Under the pieces are notes generated by a model, which was given only the letters and a program-made list of their open reading frames with translations, had not been told where the DNA came from and searched no databases. Shown in pieces: positions 21,745 to 30,235 of a stretch of DNA of 64,000 nt (position 1 is the stretch's first letter; every line of letters starts with the position of its first letter). A program made the translations under genes and the position numbers. Source of the DNA: Actinomycetes bacterium. Lineage in GTDB: Bacteria; Actinomycetota; Actinomycetes; Jiangellales; Jiangellaceae. The stretch lies in assembly GCA_021793295.1 (NCBI GenBank), contig JAJYTA010000005.1, forward strand, positions 1 through 64,000, in the 5' to 3' direction.

Positions 21745-22704
21745 TTGGTGACGTCCCTCGAGCCGAGTCGCGTCCGCCCTGACGCCGGGGTGCGCAGCTC
21801 CGTCTCCGGATGGGCGCGCATGCGCGAGGTCGTGGCCGCCTACCTGTCGTTGATGAAGCTGCGAGTGGTCGAACTCCTGCTCATCACGACCTTGCCGGCC
21901 ATGGTCCTGGCGCAACGAGGCATCCCACCGCTGGGGCTCGTGCTGGCGACGCTACTGGCCGGCACGCTGGCCGGGGGGAGCGCCCACGCCTTCAACCAGG
22001 TGCTCGAGCGAGACATCGACGCGGTGATGCATCGCACCCGCCGACGGCCGCTGGCGCGAGCGACGGTGTCGCCCCACCGCGCGTTCGCCTTCGCCTCGCT
22101 GCTTCTGGCCGGAGCCACGGCCATCATGCTCATCTGGGTCAATGCGCTGGCGGCGGCGTTGACCATCGCAGCCAACCTGTTCTACGTCCTGATCTACACG
22201 ATGCTGCTCAAGCGGCGGACCGCCCAGAACATCGTGTGGGGCGGCGTGGCCGGCTGTGTGCCGACGTTGATCGGCTGGGCGGCGGTGACCGGCTCGCTCG
22301 CGTGGCCGCCGGTGCTGCTGTTCCTTGTCGTCTTCTTCTGGACGCCGCCGCACTATTGGCCGCTGGCGATGCGATACCGCGACGACTACGCCCGCGCCGG
22401 GGTGCCGATGCTGCCGGTGGTGGCGCCGGCCACGACCGTGGCGTTGCAGATCATGGCGTACTCGTGGGCCATGGTCGTCACGACCCTCGCGTTGTGGCCC
22501 GTCGCCGACCTGGGGTGGATCTTCGGGCTGGCCGCTGTCGCCACCGGAGCCTGGTTCCTGCTCGAGGCGCACCGCCTGTACGGACGCGCACGGCGGCAAC
22601 CCGACGGTGCGGGGCTGACCGCCATGCGCCTGTTCCACGGTTCCATCACGTATCTGACCGTGGTGTTCGTGGCCGTGATGGCTGACGTGCTCATCCTCGG
22701 CTGA
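21745..22704 (+). CDS. ctaB: Protoheme IX farnesyltransferase (heme O synthase)
   Basis: NQVLERDIDAVMHRTRRRPL, FFWTPPHYWPLAMRYRDDYARAGVPMLPVV; UbiA-type TM pattern. Confidence 0.97.
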   Translation: MVTSLEPSRVRPDAGVRSSVSGWARMREVVAAYLSLMKLRVVELLLITTLPAMVLAQRGIPPLGLVLATLLAGTLAGGSAHAFNQVLERDIDAVMHRTRRRPLARATVSPHRAFAFASLLLAGATAIMLIWVNALAAALTIAANLFYVLIYTMLLKRRTAQNIVWGGVAGCVPTLIGWAAVTGSLAWPPVLLFLVVFFWTPPHYWPLAMRYRDDYARAGVPMLPVVAPATTVALQIMAYSWAMVVTTLALWPVADLGWIFGLAAVATGAWFLLEAHRLYGRARRQPDGAGLTAMRLFHGSITYLTVVFVAVMADVLILG

Positions 22705-22782
22705 GCAACGCCGCCGGTACACGTGTGCTGACCACACATCCGGCCGCGCGAGACTGTGTTGCGCAGGACCATCGAGCGTCGT

Positions 22783-22932
22783 GCGAGCGCGTACAAGGCG
22801 GCGTACGTGGCCGGCCAAGCATGCCCTGGAAGGTCTCTCGAAAGTCCTGGCTCTGGAGTGCGCCGTGTACGGGGTGACGAGCAACTGTGTCAACCCGGGC
22901 TATGCGCGTACTCCACGCGAGAGCCTTGCCCG
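22783..22932 (+). pseudogene. Degraded short-chain dehydrogenase fragment (3-hydroxybutyrate dehydrogenase-like)
   Basis: With a frameshift near 22811-22814 it reads ASAYKAAYVAAKHALEGLSKVLALECAVYGVTSNCVNPGYARTPRESLAR, the SDR active-site YxxxK segment; both gene ends are missing. Confidence 0.8.
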
Positions 22933-22934
22933 GA

Positions 22935-22982
22935 GATCATGAGGCGTTTGCGGCTCCCGAGCGCCGCAAACGGCTCATGATC
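22935..22982. terminator. 20-bp inverted repeat (GATCATGAGGCGTTTGCGGC, 19/20 match), 8-nt loop
   Basis: Arms 22935-22954 and 22963-22982 read directly. Confidence 0.75.
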
Positions 22983-23018
22983 GCCGCATATAGCAGACCT
23001 GGCCAGCCCTTGGCCGAC

Positions 23019-23059
23019 TCTGCCTCATGATCACGTATGAGGCGCGATCATGAGGCAGA
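23019..23059. terminator. 14-bp perfect inverted repeat (TCTGCCTCATGATC / GATCATGAGGCAGA), 13-nt loop
   Basis: Arms 23019-23032 and 23046-23059 read directly. Confidence 0.7.
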
Positions 23060-23087
23060 ATCCGTCGCAGGATCAGCCCAGAAGGAC

Positions 23088-23107
23088 GATCATGAGGCGT
23101 TTGCGGC
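23088..23107. repeat. Exact second copy of the 20-bp arm GATCATGAGGCGTTTGCGGC
   Basis: Identical to 22935-22954. Confidence 0.9.
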
Positions 23108-23140
23108 CGTGATCACTGGGGGTTGGTGGCCGGTGCAGCC

Positions 23141-24535
23141 TCATCCCGCCGGGGCGATGTTCTGGTTGACGCGGAACAGGTTGCCCGGGTCGTAGACCGC
23201 CTTGATCGCGGCCAGGCGCGGGTAGTTGTCGCGGTAGCTGGCCCGGACCCGTTCGTTGCCCTCGTCCATCATCATGTTCACGTACGCTCCGCCGGCCGAG
23301 TACGGATGCAACGCCTCGTGGTAGTCGACGGACCACTCGCGGATGGCGTCCGCGTTGGCCGGGTCCGGATCCACACCGGCGAAGACCGAGCCCCAGGTGG
23401 CGTCGCGGTAGCTCCACGCGGTTGCGGTCGGCGCGATGTCGTGGACGGCGCCGTCGATGGGATACATGTGCATGGTCGACTTCCAGGTCGGCAGTTGCGC
23501 GCCGAACCTGGCGTGCAGGTCGACAGCGGCGTCGGGGATCTCCTTGACGAAGTCCGCCCGCCAGTACCACTGCTCGCCGGCCGGGTACAACGCGTCGAAG
23601 GCGCTCTGGATCGCCGGATGCGGCATGGCCGCGGGGCCGTGCAGGAGTGGTTCGGGTAGGGAGTCGAGCAACGGGGCCATGGCGGCTTGCGCCTCGGCTC
23701 CGCCGCCGACGTAGCACCAGACGACGCCGCAGACCGGCCGGAGGTGCAGCGACTCCGGGAACGGAGGGGCCGGAGGCACCTTGGCCACCGCGAAGAACCC
23801 GTTCAGCTCACGCGGCGCGCCGGGGAGGAACTCGCGGTAGGCCGAGAGCACCTCCGGCGTGGACTCGACCGGCCAGAACGTCGGCCCGGCGACGACCGTG
23901 TCGACCTCGTGCACGCGGAACAGGAACGACGTGACGACACCGAAGTTCCCGCCGCCGCCGCGAATCGCCCAGAACAGGTCAGGGTGCTCCTCGGCGTTGG
24001 CGCGGACCTGTTCACCGCTGGCCAGGACCATCTCGGCCTCGAGCAGATTGTCGATGCTCAGCCCGAACTTGCGGGTCAGGTGTCCGAGTCCGCCACCCAG
24101 CGTGAGCCCGCCGACACCGGTGGTCGAGATGATCCCGCTCGGCGTGGCCAGCCCGTGAGCGTTCGTGGTCCGGTCGACGTCCCCCCACGTGCAGCCGCCG
24201 CCCACGCGTACCGTGCGGGCCTGCGGGTCGACGGTGATGTCGCGCAGCGGCGCCAGGTCGATGACGACGCCGTCGTCGACGGTGCCCAGCCCGGCGCCGT
24301 TGTGGCCGCCGCCGCGCACCGCCAGCGGCAGCTCGTTGTCTCGGGCGAACCGGACCACCTGCGCGACGTCGTCGGGCGTCGTACAGCGGGCGATCAGAAC
24401 CGGCCGCTTGTCGATCATGCTGTTGTACACCCTGCGCGCTTCGTCGTAGCCGGCGTCGTGCGGGCCGGTGAGGTGGCCGTTGAACCCGGTCAGCTGCTTG
24501 TGCGCGATCTTGGCGATGTCGATGGTCGTGCTCAT
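23141..24535 (-). CDS. FAD-binding (berberine-bridge-type) oxidoreductase
   Basis: RGGGHNGAGLGTVDDGVVIDL, GGGCTWGDVDRTTNAHGLATPSGIISTTGVGGLTLGGG; ATG at 24535. Confidence 0.93.
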   Translation of the reverse strand: MSTTIDIAKIAHKQLTGFNGHLTGPHDAGYDEARRVYNSMIDKRPVLIARCTTPDDVAQVVRFARDNELPLAVRGGGHNGAGLGTVDDGVVIDLAPLRDITVDPQARTVRVGGGCTWGDVDRTTNAHGLATPSGIISTTGVGGLTLGGGLGHLTRKFGLSIDNLLEAEMVLASGEQVRANAEEHPDLFWAIRGGGGNFGVVTSFLFRVHEVDTVVAGPTFWPVESTPEVLSAYREFLPGAPRELNGFFAVAKVPPAPPFPESLHLRPVCGVVWCYVGGGAEAQAAMAPLLDSLPEPLLHGPAAMPHPAIQSAFDALYPAGEQWYWRADFVKEIPDAAVDLHARFGAQLPTWKSTMHMYPIDGAVHDIAPTATAWSYRDATWGSVFAGVDPDPANADAIREWSVDYHEALHPYSAGGAYVNMMMDEGNERVRASYRDNYPRLAAIKAVYDPGNLFRVNQNIAPAG

Positions 24536-24681
24536 GTCGCTTCCCCCAGGCAGCGCTGGCCGCGGCCCCTTGGGCCGCGCGGTCCCGGCGAACATGACAC
24601 GTCGGTGTTGCGGTCTGGTTGCGCTACTTCTGCAACGGTGGGGCCGGTGCTGGGACCAACGGTCCTTGACCCGCCCACGAC

Positions 24682-24699
24682 GACCGGCGTACGACGGTC
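24682..24699. promoter_or_regulatory. Near-perfect 18-bp palindrome GACCGGCGTACGACGGTC just upstream of the SARP-like gene
   Basis: 8 of 9 base pairs symmetric; lies in the divergent intergenic region. Confidence 0.45.
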
Positions 24700-24702
24700 G
24701 GT

Positions 24703-27700
24703 GTGACGCATGTCGACGCGCGCGACCTGCATCTTCGCCTCGTAGGGGGTTTCTCGGCCAGCAGGGCGGGGCGGGAGTTGACGCGCGCGGAGATCGGCGA
24801 CCGCAAAGGCAGGCGGCTGCTGGCGATGCTGGCCACCGAGCCCGGCGTCATCGTGCCGATGGACCGGATCGTGGAGGCCCTGTGGGGCGACTCGCCCCCA
24901 CGAGCGCCGTCGAGGAGCGTCGCGACCTTGGTGAGCCGGTTGCGCGCCACCATGGGCGGGGACATCGTGATCGGCGACCGGTCCGGCTACCGACTCGCCG
25001 AGACCCAACGGGTCGACCTCTCCCACGCCGGCGAACTGGTGACCGAGGCCGAGACGCGGGCCCAGGACGGCGAACCGGCCTCCGCGCTCGCCGCAGCACA
25101 GGCCGCGCTGGCGGTGATCGACGCGGCCCCGGTCCTGGCCGACGAACCCGACGCACCGTGGGCCGAGGACGCCCGCCGCAACCAGGCCGCGCTCGTTCGC
25201 CGGGCCAGACTCGTGGCAGCTGAACAGGCGGTGCACACCGGCGACGTCCCGGCGGCCGTGGCTGCTGCCGAGGCCGCCGCACGGGTCGACCGCTTGGACG
25301 AGCGAGCCGGGCGTGCGTTGATGCGCGCTTACGCCGCCGCAGGAGAACAGGGCAAGGCGCTGACGGCCTACGAACGCCTCCGGACCGGCCTGTCGACCGA
25401 GCTCGGTGTCGATCCGTCCCCGACGAGCCGCGCGCTGCACGTGGCGATCCTGCGTGAACAAGCCGCCGCCGTGGCCGAGCCGGCTCCCGCCCCGCTGTCG
25501 AGCGGTCAGCCTGAGCTCGTCGGGCGTTCCGACGAGGTGGCGCGACTCGTCGGCGCCTGGGAACGCACCGTGTCGCGCCACGGATCAGTCCTGTTGATCA
25601 CCGGAGAAGCCGGTATCGGCAAGACCCGGCTGGCCGACGAGGCGCTGCAGCTCGCCCAGCGCACCGGCGGGCTGGGCGTCAAAGCTCGGTGTTACGAGGT
25701 CGAGCGGTCGCTGTTCCTCCAGCCGATCGTGGAGGCACTGGCCTGGCTCGTCGAACATCTACCGGCACGAACGCTGCGTGAGGTCGTGCCCGACCGCGCT
25801 GGTGCGCTGGCCGCGCTCGTGCCGGAGGTCGCCGCGTTGCTCGGCGACAGCGAGGTCGAACGGGGCAGCGCCGACGTCGAGCGGCGCCGGACCTATGACG
25901 CCGTCGCCCGGTTTCTGCGCCGGCTGGCGGTGAAGCGCCCGGTGATGTTGGTCGTCGACGACGTTCACCAGGCCGGCGAGGCGACCATCGAGCTGCTCCA
26001 TTACCTCGCCCGGCGCAGCGAGGGCAGCCGGGTGCTGGTCGTGGCCACCGTGCGCGCCGAGGAGGACGAACACGTCGTGGCCACCCTGGGGGCGGTGTCC
26101 GAGCACATCGACCTCGGGCCCCTCGGGCCCGGGGCGATCGCGCGGCTCGCCGCCGCTGCCGGGCAACGGGGACGGGGCACCGAGATCGCCCGCCGGACCC
26201 GCGGGCACACGCTGTTCGTCGTCGAGACGTTGCGGGGGCTGCGCTCGGGCGTGGGTGGCATCCCGCCATCGCTGCGCGCCGTGGTGCTGGCGCGGGTGCG
26301 ACGGGCCGGCACGGCAGCCGACGAGGTCCTTCGCGCCGCGGCCGTGCTCGGTTCACCGTTCGCTCCGGCGACCATCGCCGGGCTGCTGGGCATCAGCACC
26401 GAGGAGGCCGCTCGGCGGTGTGAACGGCTGCTGGAGACCCGGTTGACCGTGCCGACCGGTACGGCCTACGAGTTCGCCAACGACCTCATCCGAGAGTCGC
26501 TCTACGACGCCACGCCGTTGCCGACTCGGCAGGTGTACCACCTACGCGCCGCCGATCTCCTGGCCGACAACCCCGAAGCGCTCGCGCGGCACGCCAGCGC
26601 GGCCGGCGACTGGCGGCGGGCCGGACGCGGGTGGTTGGCAGCGGGGGAGCGGGCTTTGCTCCGCCACGCCGTCGGTGACGCCGACGCACTGTTGACCAAG
26701 GCGGTCGAGGCGGATCGGGAAGGCTTGGATCTCGATGTCGCCGGCCGTGCCCACCTGGCCAGAGGCCGGTCGCGAGAAGCGATGCGCCGATACGACGAGG
26801 CGGTAGCCGATCACGGCGAGGCGCTTCGGCTGGCTCGCGAAGCCGGTGAACGCGAACTGGAGATGCGTGCCCTTCGGGCCCTCGGCGGACCCGCGTGGTC
26901 GGGCAGTGGTCGCGCGGTCGCGCAAGGCGGTGCCTACCTGGTCGAAAGCCTGTCGCTGGCCGAGCAGCTCGGCGACCGGGCCGCCCAGACGAACCTGCTG
27001 TCTTGGCTGGCGGTGCTGTCGGCCAATCGGCTGCGGTTCGACGACGCGCTCACCTACGGCCGGCAGGCGTTGCGCATCGCCGAGGGCATCGGCGAGCCGG
27101 ACGTGCTGGCGGTGGCGCTGGACGGGCTGAAGACCGCGTACGCCTACCAGGGTGAGCTCGCCTGGCTGCACGTGGTCCTGGACCGGCTCGAACCGTTGTG
27201 CCGCGCCGGTGGCGATCTGTGGTTGTTGCAGTGGTGCGTGTTCGAGTCCGCGTTCCCGCTGCTCGCTCACGGCGCCTGGGACGCCGCCACCGCCAAGATC
27301 GAGGAGGCGTTGGCGATCAACCGGCGCAGTGGCTACGCCGGAGACGAGTCGTGGTACGTGTCGAATCTGGGGTGGATCGCGCGGCTGAAAGGCGATCACG
27401 CCGAGGCGCTGCGGCATGGTCGTACGGCCGTGGCCATGGACTCGCACGCCTGGTGGACGGCGGCGGCTGCTGCCATGTACGGCACCACTCTGCTCGAGAC
27501 GGACCGCCGCCGCGAGGCGATCGACGTGCTCGAACGAGGTCTGGCCGGATGCGAACGGCACCGCACCGAGGCTTACCGGCTTCGGTGCCTCGCGGCGTTG
27601 GCCGAGGCCACCGCGTCGAAGCCGCTCCTGCTCGAGGCCGAGGCGATGATCACCTCGATCGGGGCGCCTGCGGGAGCGGCCTGGTTACACGGCGCCGATG

Positions 27701-27855
27701 CCTACATCGCCGTCGCACGAGCCTGGCAGCGCCACGACGAGGCGCAGCGGGCCGAGACGATCCTCACGCCGTTGCTGGCCGCGTCGCGGCGCACCGGCTG
27801 GACCGCCCCCGTGGCCCCGGCGCGGACGCTCGCCGACGCACTGCGGCGGGCCTGA
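24703..27855 (+). CDS. SARP/AfsR-like transcriptional regulator (HTH + BTAD + AAA ATPase + TPR-like)
   Basis: N-terminal LRLVGGFSASRAGRELTRAEIGDRKGRRLLAMLA; BTAD region; Walker A GEAGIGKT, Walker B MLVVDDVH. Confidence 0.9.
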   Translation: MTHVDARDLHLRLVGGFSASRAGRELTRAEIGDRKGRRLLAMLATEPGVIVPMDRIVEALWGDSPPRAPSRSVATLVSRLRATMGGDIVIGDRSGYRLAETQRVDLSHAGELVTEAETRAQDGEPASALAAAQAALAVIDAAPVLADEPDAPWAEDARRNQAALVRRARLVAAEQAVHTGDVPAAVAAAEAAARVDRLDERAGRALMRAYAAAGEQGKALTAYERLRTGLSTELGVDPSPTSRALHVAILREQAAAVAEPAPAPLSSGQPELVGRSDEVARLVGAWERTVSRHGSVLLITGEAGIGKTRLADEALQLAQRTGGLGVKARCYEVERSLFLQPIVEALAWLVEHLPARTLREVVPDRAGALAALVPEVAALLGDSEVERGSADVERRRTYDAVARFLRRLAVKRPVMLVVDDVHQAGEATIELLHYLARRSEGSRVLVVATVRAEEDEHVVATLGAVSEHIDLGPLGPGAIARLAAAAGQRGRGTEIARRTRGHTLFVVETLRGLRSGVGGIPPSLRAVVLARVRRAGTAADEVLRAAAVLGSPFAPATIAGLLGISTEEAARRCERLLETRLTVPTGTAYEFANDLIRESLYDATPLPTRQVYHLRAADLLADNPEALARHASAAGDWRRAGRGWLAAGERALLRHAVGDADALLTKAVEADREGLDLDVAGRAHLARGRSREAMRRYDEAVADHGEALRLAREAGERELEMRALRALGGPAWSGSGRAVAQGGAYLVESLSLAEQLGDRAAQTNLLSWLAVLSANRLRFDDALTYGRQALRIAEGIGEPDVLAVALDGLKTAYAYQGELAWLHVVLDRLEPLCRAGGDLWLLQWCVFESAFPLLAHGAWDAATAKIEEALAINRRSGYAGDESWYVSNLGWIARLKGDHAEALRHGRTAVAMDSHAWWTAAAAAMYGTTLLETDRRREAIDVLERGLAGCERHRTEAYRLRCLAALAEATASKPLLLEAEAMITSIGAPAGAAWLHGADAYIAVARAWQRHDEAQRAETILTPLLAASRRTGWTAPVAPARTLADALRRA

Positions 27856-27909
27856 CCCGACCGAGGGCCGTGCGCGGTCGCCGGCGGGCATGAGGCACCA
27901 TACGGTCCC

Positions 27910-28659
27910 GTGAGCTCCCCCGGTCAGCCACCCAGGTCATCGCTGCAACCCCCGGGCGGATGGGAGAAGCGCCCGCTTCTTGCGCGACCGAAGATTCACT
28001 TCGCCCCGGCCCGCGCGGTGCGCATCGACATCGACGGTGTTCGCACCGCTGGGATCCGATTCGCGGTGCGCCCGCCGTCGCGGCCGGTCAGCATCACGTT
28101 GGTGGTCGCCGGTCTCGGCTTCGTCGCGTTGGGCGGCACCGCGGCGGTGCTGGCGCTGCGCGACGGGATGGCGACAGGGATCATCGGATTCGTCGTGCTG
28201 GCAGGTCTCGGGTCGATCTTTCTGCTGGGTGGCCTCGCCGGGCTGCGCTCGTCGCGCACCGACCTCGGGGTCGACCTGACCGAGAGCCATGTCGTCGTCG
28301 GCCTGGGGTTCGACCGTCTCGCTGTGCCGTGGGACGACATCGCGCGCATCGATGCGACCACGCTGCGCTACACCGGCCGGCTCGGGATGCGCGGCCAGGT
28401 GCAGCATTGGCTGCTCATCGTCGGCACGCCGTCGTCGCCGCTGGTCCGGAGGCGACGCGAGCATCCACGCATGCTCGGGCGCGCCGTCGGCTGGGTCACC
28501 GGCGACGCGGTGGTGGCGATGCCGACCGGGCGCCTGGGCAGTGACCCGGTCGTGGTGTTCCATGCGTTACGGCATTACCTCGAGCGACCGGACGAGCGGA
28601 TCCACCTGAGGACCGGCGCCGCCGCTACCGCGTGGTCGGCCTCGACCCAGCCACGGTGA
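27910..28659 (+). CDS. Hypothetical two-TM membrane protein, PH-like
   Basis: Two TM helices followed by a VPWDDIARIDATTLRYTGRLGMRGQ segment; GTG start. Confidence 0.65.
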   Translation: MSSPGQPPRSSLQPPGGWEKRPLLARPKIHFAPARAVRIDIDGVRTAGIRFAVRPPSRPVSITLVVAGLGFVALGGTAAVLALRDGMATGIIGFVVLAGLGSIFLLGGLAGLRSSRTDLGVDLTESHVVVGLGFDRLAVPWDDIARIDATTLRYTGRLGMRGQVQHWLLIVGTPSSPLVRRRREHPRMLGRAVGWVTGDAVVAMPTGRLGSDPVVVFHALRHYLERPDERIHLRTGAAATAWSASTQPR

Positions 28660-28668
28660 GCATCGGCG

Positions 28669-29637
28669 TCAACGCACCGGCTGGACCGATGGCAACCAGC
28701 GGGTGGCGTACCAGGCGTCGACGGCGGCGAACACCATCGCCGCTGCCCCGAGCATGTGCAGGCCCACCAGGAGTTCCGGCAGCTCCAGGCGGTACTGGAC
28801 CACGCCGATGAGCCCTTGCGCGAACTCCACCGCGACCAAGACCGCGGCGGCTGCGGCCGAGCGCCCCGGCGAGCCGAGCGCACGAGCGGTGAAGTACAAC
28901 CCGATCGACAGCCCGACGAGCAGCAGGACGGCGTCGCCGTGCAGTTGGGTGACCACGGCGACGTCGAGCCCGGTACGACGGGCCTCGGGGTCCCCAGCGT
29001 GCGGGCCGCTGCCGGTCACGACGGCACCGAGATAGACCACGGCCGCGGTGGCCGCCAGCACGAGCACCGCCAGCCGCTCCAGCCACGGATGGCCGACGCG
29101 AGCAGGCGCCATACGGGCCGGGCGGGCGGCCCGGCGGACCAGGACCGTCGCGACGCCCACCAGGACCGCCGACACCAGGAAGTGGAACATCACCACCCAG
29201 GGATTCAGGTCGGTCCACACCGTGATGCCGCCGATCACCGCTTGGGCCGGGATCACGCACAGCAAGAACACCGACGGGACCAGCAGGTCGCGCCGCGCAC
29301 GGTCGCTGGACAGCGTGCGCACGACCGCGACCAGCATCGCCGCGGCCACGAGACCGAGCACGAAGGTCAGCAGGCGGTTGCCGAACTCGATGGCGCCGTG
29401 CAGGCCCATCTCAGGGGTGGCCGCGATGGAGCCGGACGTGCAGTGGGGCCAGTCGGGACAACCCAGACCGGAGTCGGTCAGCCGCACGGCACCGCCGGTG
29501 ACGATGATGCCGCCCTGAGTGAGCAACGACGCGACGGCCAAGCGCCGGAGCGTGGCCTCCGACGGCAGCGGCACCCAGCGGGTGAAGCGGCCCCCGTCGT
29601 CCTGGGCTCGCGGTGTCCGTGCCGTGGTCGTACTCAC
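28669..29637 (-). CDS. ctaA: Heme A synthase (COX15/CtaA)
   Basis: QGGIIVTGGAVRLTDSGLGCPDWPHCTSG; multi-TM; GTG at 29637. Confidence 0.95.
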   Translation of the reverse strand: MSTTTARTPRAQDDGGRFTRWVPLPSEATLRRLAVASLLTQGGIIVTGGAVRLTDSGLGCPDWPHCTSGSIAATPEMGLHGAIEFGNRLLTFVLGLVAAAMLVAVVRTLSSDRARRDLLVPSVFLLCVIPAQAVIGGITVWTDLNPWVVMFHFLVSAVLVGVATVLVRRAARPARMAPARVGHPWLERLAVLVLAATAAVVYLGAVVTGSGPHAGDPEARRTGLDVAVVTQLHGDAVLLLVGLSIGLYFTARALGSPGRSAAAAAVLVAVEFAQGLIGVVQYRLELPELLVGLHMLGAAAMVFAAVDAWYATRWLPSVQPVR

Positions 29638-29740
29638 CGAGTCATCGTATGCAACCTGCAGGTGAGCTGCGAAAGTCGGGTACGCCTCGGCCGCGGCGCG
29701 GATATTCTCACCCCGGTCGACCACATGAGGAGAGATCGCG

Positions 29741-30235
29741 GTGACGAACGCGCCGAGGCTGCGGGCGCCTCGCCAATGGCTCGATCCACGGGTCACGACC
29801 TGGTGGCGGGTGCTGGTGGCGCTGCCCGTGGCCGCGATGTCGGCACTGTTGTTGCTGCTGGGCCTGGTGATCGAGGCTGCTCGCTGGTGGTTGGTCGCGC
29901 CGGGGCTCGCCGTGGCCGCGGTCGGCGGCATCGCCGCGGTGGTGCTGCCGCGTTGGTGGTACCGCCTGCACCGGTGGGAGGTGACCGACACCGCGGTGTT
30001 CACCCGCACGGGGTGGTTCTGGCAGACCTGGCGGGTGGCTCCGATGTCGAGGATTCAGACCGTGGACACCACCCGGGGACCGCTGCAGCGCATGTTCGGG
30101 CTGGCGACGGTCACCGTGACGACGGCGTCCTCGGCCGGACCGGTGGTCATCGCGGGCTTGGCCGACGAGCAGGCGCGCGACCTCGCCGAGGAATTGACCC
30201 GCATCACCGACGAGACTCCCGGCGATGCGACGTGA
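29741..30235 (+). CDS. PH domain-containing membrane protein (YdbS-like)
   Basis: TM pair followed by RWEVTDTAVFTRTGWFWQTWRVAPMSRIQTVDTTRGPLQRMFGLATVTV. Confidence 0.88.
   Translation: MTNAPRLRAPRQWLDPRVTTWWRVLVALPVAAMSALLLLLGLVIEAARWWLVAPGLAVAAVGGIAAVVLPRWWYRLHRWEVTDTAVFTRTGWFWQTWRVAPMSRIQTVDTTRGPLQRMFGLATVTVTTASSAGPVVIAGLADEQARDLAEELTRITDETPGDAT

Noticed and set aside
19733-21751. 672-aa plus-strand ORF opposite tkt
   Set aside because: High-GC shadow ORF; the minus-strand transketolase has clear motifs.
22935-23107. Possible CRISPR-like array
   Set aside because: Only a few GATCATGAGGC copies, in both orientations, without regular spacers or cas genes; better explained as hairpins.
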